Positions 31,857-33,826 of a stretch of 33,826 nt of DNA are shown here, one piece after another. Position 1 is the stretch's first letter; each line of letters begins with the position of its first letter. A program made the translations under genes and the position numbers. This stretch comes from Oscillospiraceae bacterium (GTDB lineage: Bacteria > Bacillota > Clostridia > Oscillospirales > Oscillospiraceae): contig SVLL01000017.1 of assembly GCA_015067935.1 (NCBI GenBank), positions 1 through 33,826 of the forward strand, given 5' to 3'. The notes beneath the pieces are model-generated. The model was given only the letters and a program-made list of their open reading frames with translations. It was not told the DNA's origin and ran no database searches.

Positions 31857-33826
31857 ATGGCACGAAAGAAGAAAGAACCGGAACAGAATAAGAAAAAGAT
31901 CGATACCAGCGGTATTATGGGACTGGTCGGCTCCACTACGGAGCAGGCCATCTCCGAAACGCTGGAGATCAACTATATGCCCTATGCCATGTCGGTGATC
32001 GTATCCCGGGCCATTCCCGAGATCGACGGCTTTAAGCCCTCCCACCGCAAGCTGCTGTACACGATGTACAAAATGGGACTTTTAAACGGCGGCCGCACCA
32101 AATCCGCCAACATTGTGGGCCAGACTATGCGTTTGAACCCCCACGGTGATGCTGCAATTTATGAAACGATGGTCCGCCTTGCCCGCGGCAATGAGACCCT
32201 GCTGCATCCTTTTGTGGATTCCAAGGGTAACTTCGGTAAGGTGTTCTCCCGGGATATGGCTTATGCAGCTTCCCGTTATACGGAGGCAAAGCTGGATAAG
32301 TTCTGCGAGGAGTTGTTCCGGGACATCGATTCTGATACGGTGGATATGGTAGACAATTACGATGCCACGATGAAGGAGCCCAGCCTGCTGCCCACAACCT
32401 TCCCCAATGTGCTGGTTTCCGCCAATCAGGGCATTGCTGTCGGTATGGCGTCCAATATCTGCTCCTTTAATCTGAAGGAGGTCTGCAATACTGCCATCGC
32501 CCTGATGGAAAATCCGGACCACGATATTCTGGAGACCTTGCCGGGTCCCGATTTCTCCACCGGCGGTGAGCTGCTGTTTGATGCCGCTGCCACCCGTGAG
32601 ATCTACCGCACCGGCCGGGGCAGCTTTAAGCTCCGGGCCAAGTGGCGTTATGTGAAGGACGGTAACCTGATCGAGATCTACGAGATCCCCTATACCACCA
32701 CCACCGAGGCAATTATGGACAAGGTGGCGGAGCTGATCAAGGCAGGTAAGATCAAAGAAATCAACGATATGCGCGACGAGACCGACTTGGGCGGTCTGAA
32801 GCTGACCATCGATCTGAAGCGGGGTGTGGAGCCGGAAAAGCTGATGCAAAAGCTCTTCCGCCTGACTACTTTGCAGGATAGCTTCCCCTGCAATTTCAAC
32901 ATTCTCATTGCCGGTATGCCCCGGGTTATGGGCGTGGATGAGATTCTGGAGGAGTGGACCGCGTGGCGTATCGAATGCATTAAGCGGCGTCTGTTCTACC
33001 AGATTCAGAAGAAGGAAGACCGTTTGCATCTGCTCAAGGGCTTGGAGCGGATCCTTCTGGATATCGACAAGGCCATCAAGATCATCCGGGAGACCGATTT
33101 GGATGCAGAGGTTATCCCTAACCTGATGATCGGCTTCGGCATTGATGAGACTCAGGCAAATTTTGTGGCGGAAATCAAGCTGCGTAATATCAACAAGGAA
33201 TACATTCTGAAGCAGACCAAGGCAATCTCCGAATTAGAGAAGGAAATCAAGGAGATGAAGAGCATCCTGAACAGCCATACCAAGCTGCAGAATGTGATCG
33301 TCACCGAGCTGAAGCAGGTGGCGGATAAATACGGTCAGGACCGCAAGACCGAGATCATCTATGACGCCGGTAATGCAGAGCCGGAGGACGAGGAAGAGTC
33401 CGTGCCCGATTACCCGGTGACCATATTCCTCTCCAAGGATGGCTATTTTAAGAAGATCACTGCCCAATCCCTGCGGATGAGCGGTGAGCAGAAGTTCAAA
33501 GAGGGCGACAGTCTTCGCTTGACAATGGAGGCCAATAATCGGGATGAAATGCTGGTATTTACCGATCAGTACCAGTGCTACAAGACCCGTCTTTCTGATT
33601 TTGAGGATGGCAAGGCATCCCAGTTGGGCGATTATCTGCACAGCAAGCTGGGGATGGATCAGGGCGAGAGCGTGGTTCAGATCGTTCTGCCCGGAGATTA
33701 CAAGAGCTTTGTGCTGTTCTTCTTTGAAAACGGCAAGGCCGCCAAGGTGCCGCTCAGTGCCTATGAAACCAAGACCAACCGGAAAAAACTCACCGGCGCG
33801 TATTCGGATAAGAGCCGTTTGGTGGA
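31857..33826 (+). CDS. Type IIA DNA topoisomerase subunit A (GyrA/ParC family), partial at the right edge
   Basis: About 656 residues are visible and the frame is still open at the window end. This is the DNA-cleaving subunit: Lys-rich N-terminus, winged-helix domain with GFKPSHRKLLYTM (59-71), KSANIVGQTMRLNPHGDAAIYETM (82-105) and catalytic Y141 in AASRYTEAKL. The tower and coiled-coil gate follow (EEWTAWRIECIKRR, EKEIKEMKSILN). From about residue 520 a beta-pinwheel-like part begins (VTIFLSKDGYFKKIT), but I see no GyrA-box within view. Gyrase positions 83 and 87 correspond to A99 and E103. AAGGAG stands 7 nt before the ATG, 106 nt after the B subunit, so one transcript is likely. Confidence 0.92.
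   Translation, partial: MARKKKEPEQNKKKIDTSGIMGLVGSTTEQAISETLEINYMPYAMSVIVSRAIPEIDGFKPSHRKLLYTMYKMGLLNGGRTKSANIVGQTMRLNPHGDAAIYETMVRLARGNETLLHPFVDSKGNFGKVFSRDMAYAASRYTEAKLDKFCEELFRDIDSDTVDMVDNYDATMKEPSLLPTTFPNVLVSANQGIAVGMASNICSFNLKEVCNTAIALMENPDHDILETLPGPDFSTGGELLFDAAATREIYRTGRGSFKLRAKWRYVKDGNLIEIYEIPYTTTTEAIMDKVAELIKAGKIKEINDMRDETDLGGLKLTIDLKRGVEPEKLMQKLFRLTTLQDSFPCNFNILIAGMPRVMGVDEILEEWTAWRIECIKRRLFYQIQKKEDRLHLLKGLERILLDIDKAIKIIRETDLDAEVIPNLMIGFGIDETQANFVAEIKLRNINKEYILKQTKAISELEKEIKEMKSILNSHTKLQNVIVTELKQVADKYGQDRKTEIIYDAGNAEPEDEEESVPDYPVTIFLSKDGYFKKITAQSLRMSGEQKFKEGDSLRLTMEANNRDEMLVFTDQYQCYKTRLSDFEDGKASQLGDYLHSKLGMDQGESVVQIVLPGDYKSFVLFFFENGKAAKVPLSAYETKTNRKKLTGAYSDKSRLV

Overview
This window reads as ordinary chromosome from a spore-forming Clostridia-class Firmicute, most like gut Oscillospiraceae/Ruminococcaceae. 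The evidence is an alpha/beta-type small acid-soluble spore protein, a DnaD plus DnaC/DnaI-like loader pair, MreB, RecD2 and ComF, strong AGGAGG-type ribosome binding sites and TTGACA/TATAAT promoters. The lineage is inferred from gene content; no 16S gene is present. I see no phage, IS, CRISPR array or plasmid genes.

Layout. 1-1088: the end of a repetitive secreted-type protein and a spore protein gene. 1101-1506: a tandem ~125-bp repeat that runs into tRNA-Leu. 1550-5900 (minus): yfbR, a DnaC-like loader, dnaD, a PHP phosphatase and mutY, in two promoter-defined units. 5997-6436: tRNA-Arg and an intergenic element. 6437-10116: an MFS exporter behind an operator-like palindrome, an LCP cell-wall ligase and two divergent lipoproteins. 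10146-14054 (minus): recD2-comF-mreB. 14198-21497 (plus): a complete F1Fo ATP synthase operon, atpZ/atpI-like genes followed by atpBEFHAGDC. 21583-21834 (minus): tRNA-Gln and tRNA-Lys. 21862-24540 (minus): phosphate transporter, DUF47 and DUF368. 24649-27459: a calcium-type P-type ATPase. 27471-28535 (minus): a sugar-kinase-like phosphotransferase. 28752-29585 (minus): an anchored cysteine-rich protein. 29688-33826: a divergent type IIA topoisomerase B/A pair, the A gene running off the window.

How the genes work together. The ATP synthase c subunit carries two carboxylates in its ion site plus Thr-Thr-x-x-Tyr, which predicts sodium rather than proton coupling. Its a subunit has an apparent extra hydrophobic hairpin before the last helices. 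The pit-DUF47-DUF368 unit joins phosphate uptake to a family recently tied to undecaprenyl-phosphate recycling. LCP ligase and MreB are further cell-envelope functions.

The least explained feature is a set of post-tRNA elements. Downstream of tRNA-Leu, tRNA-Arg and tRNA-Lys, just past the terminator, lies an inverted copy of part of that tRNA's own T-arm, together with a hairpin whose loop is GGT closed by CC/GG. At Leu the whole unit, including the tRNA 3' end, is tandemly duplicated.
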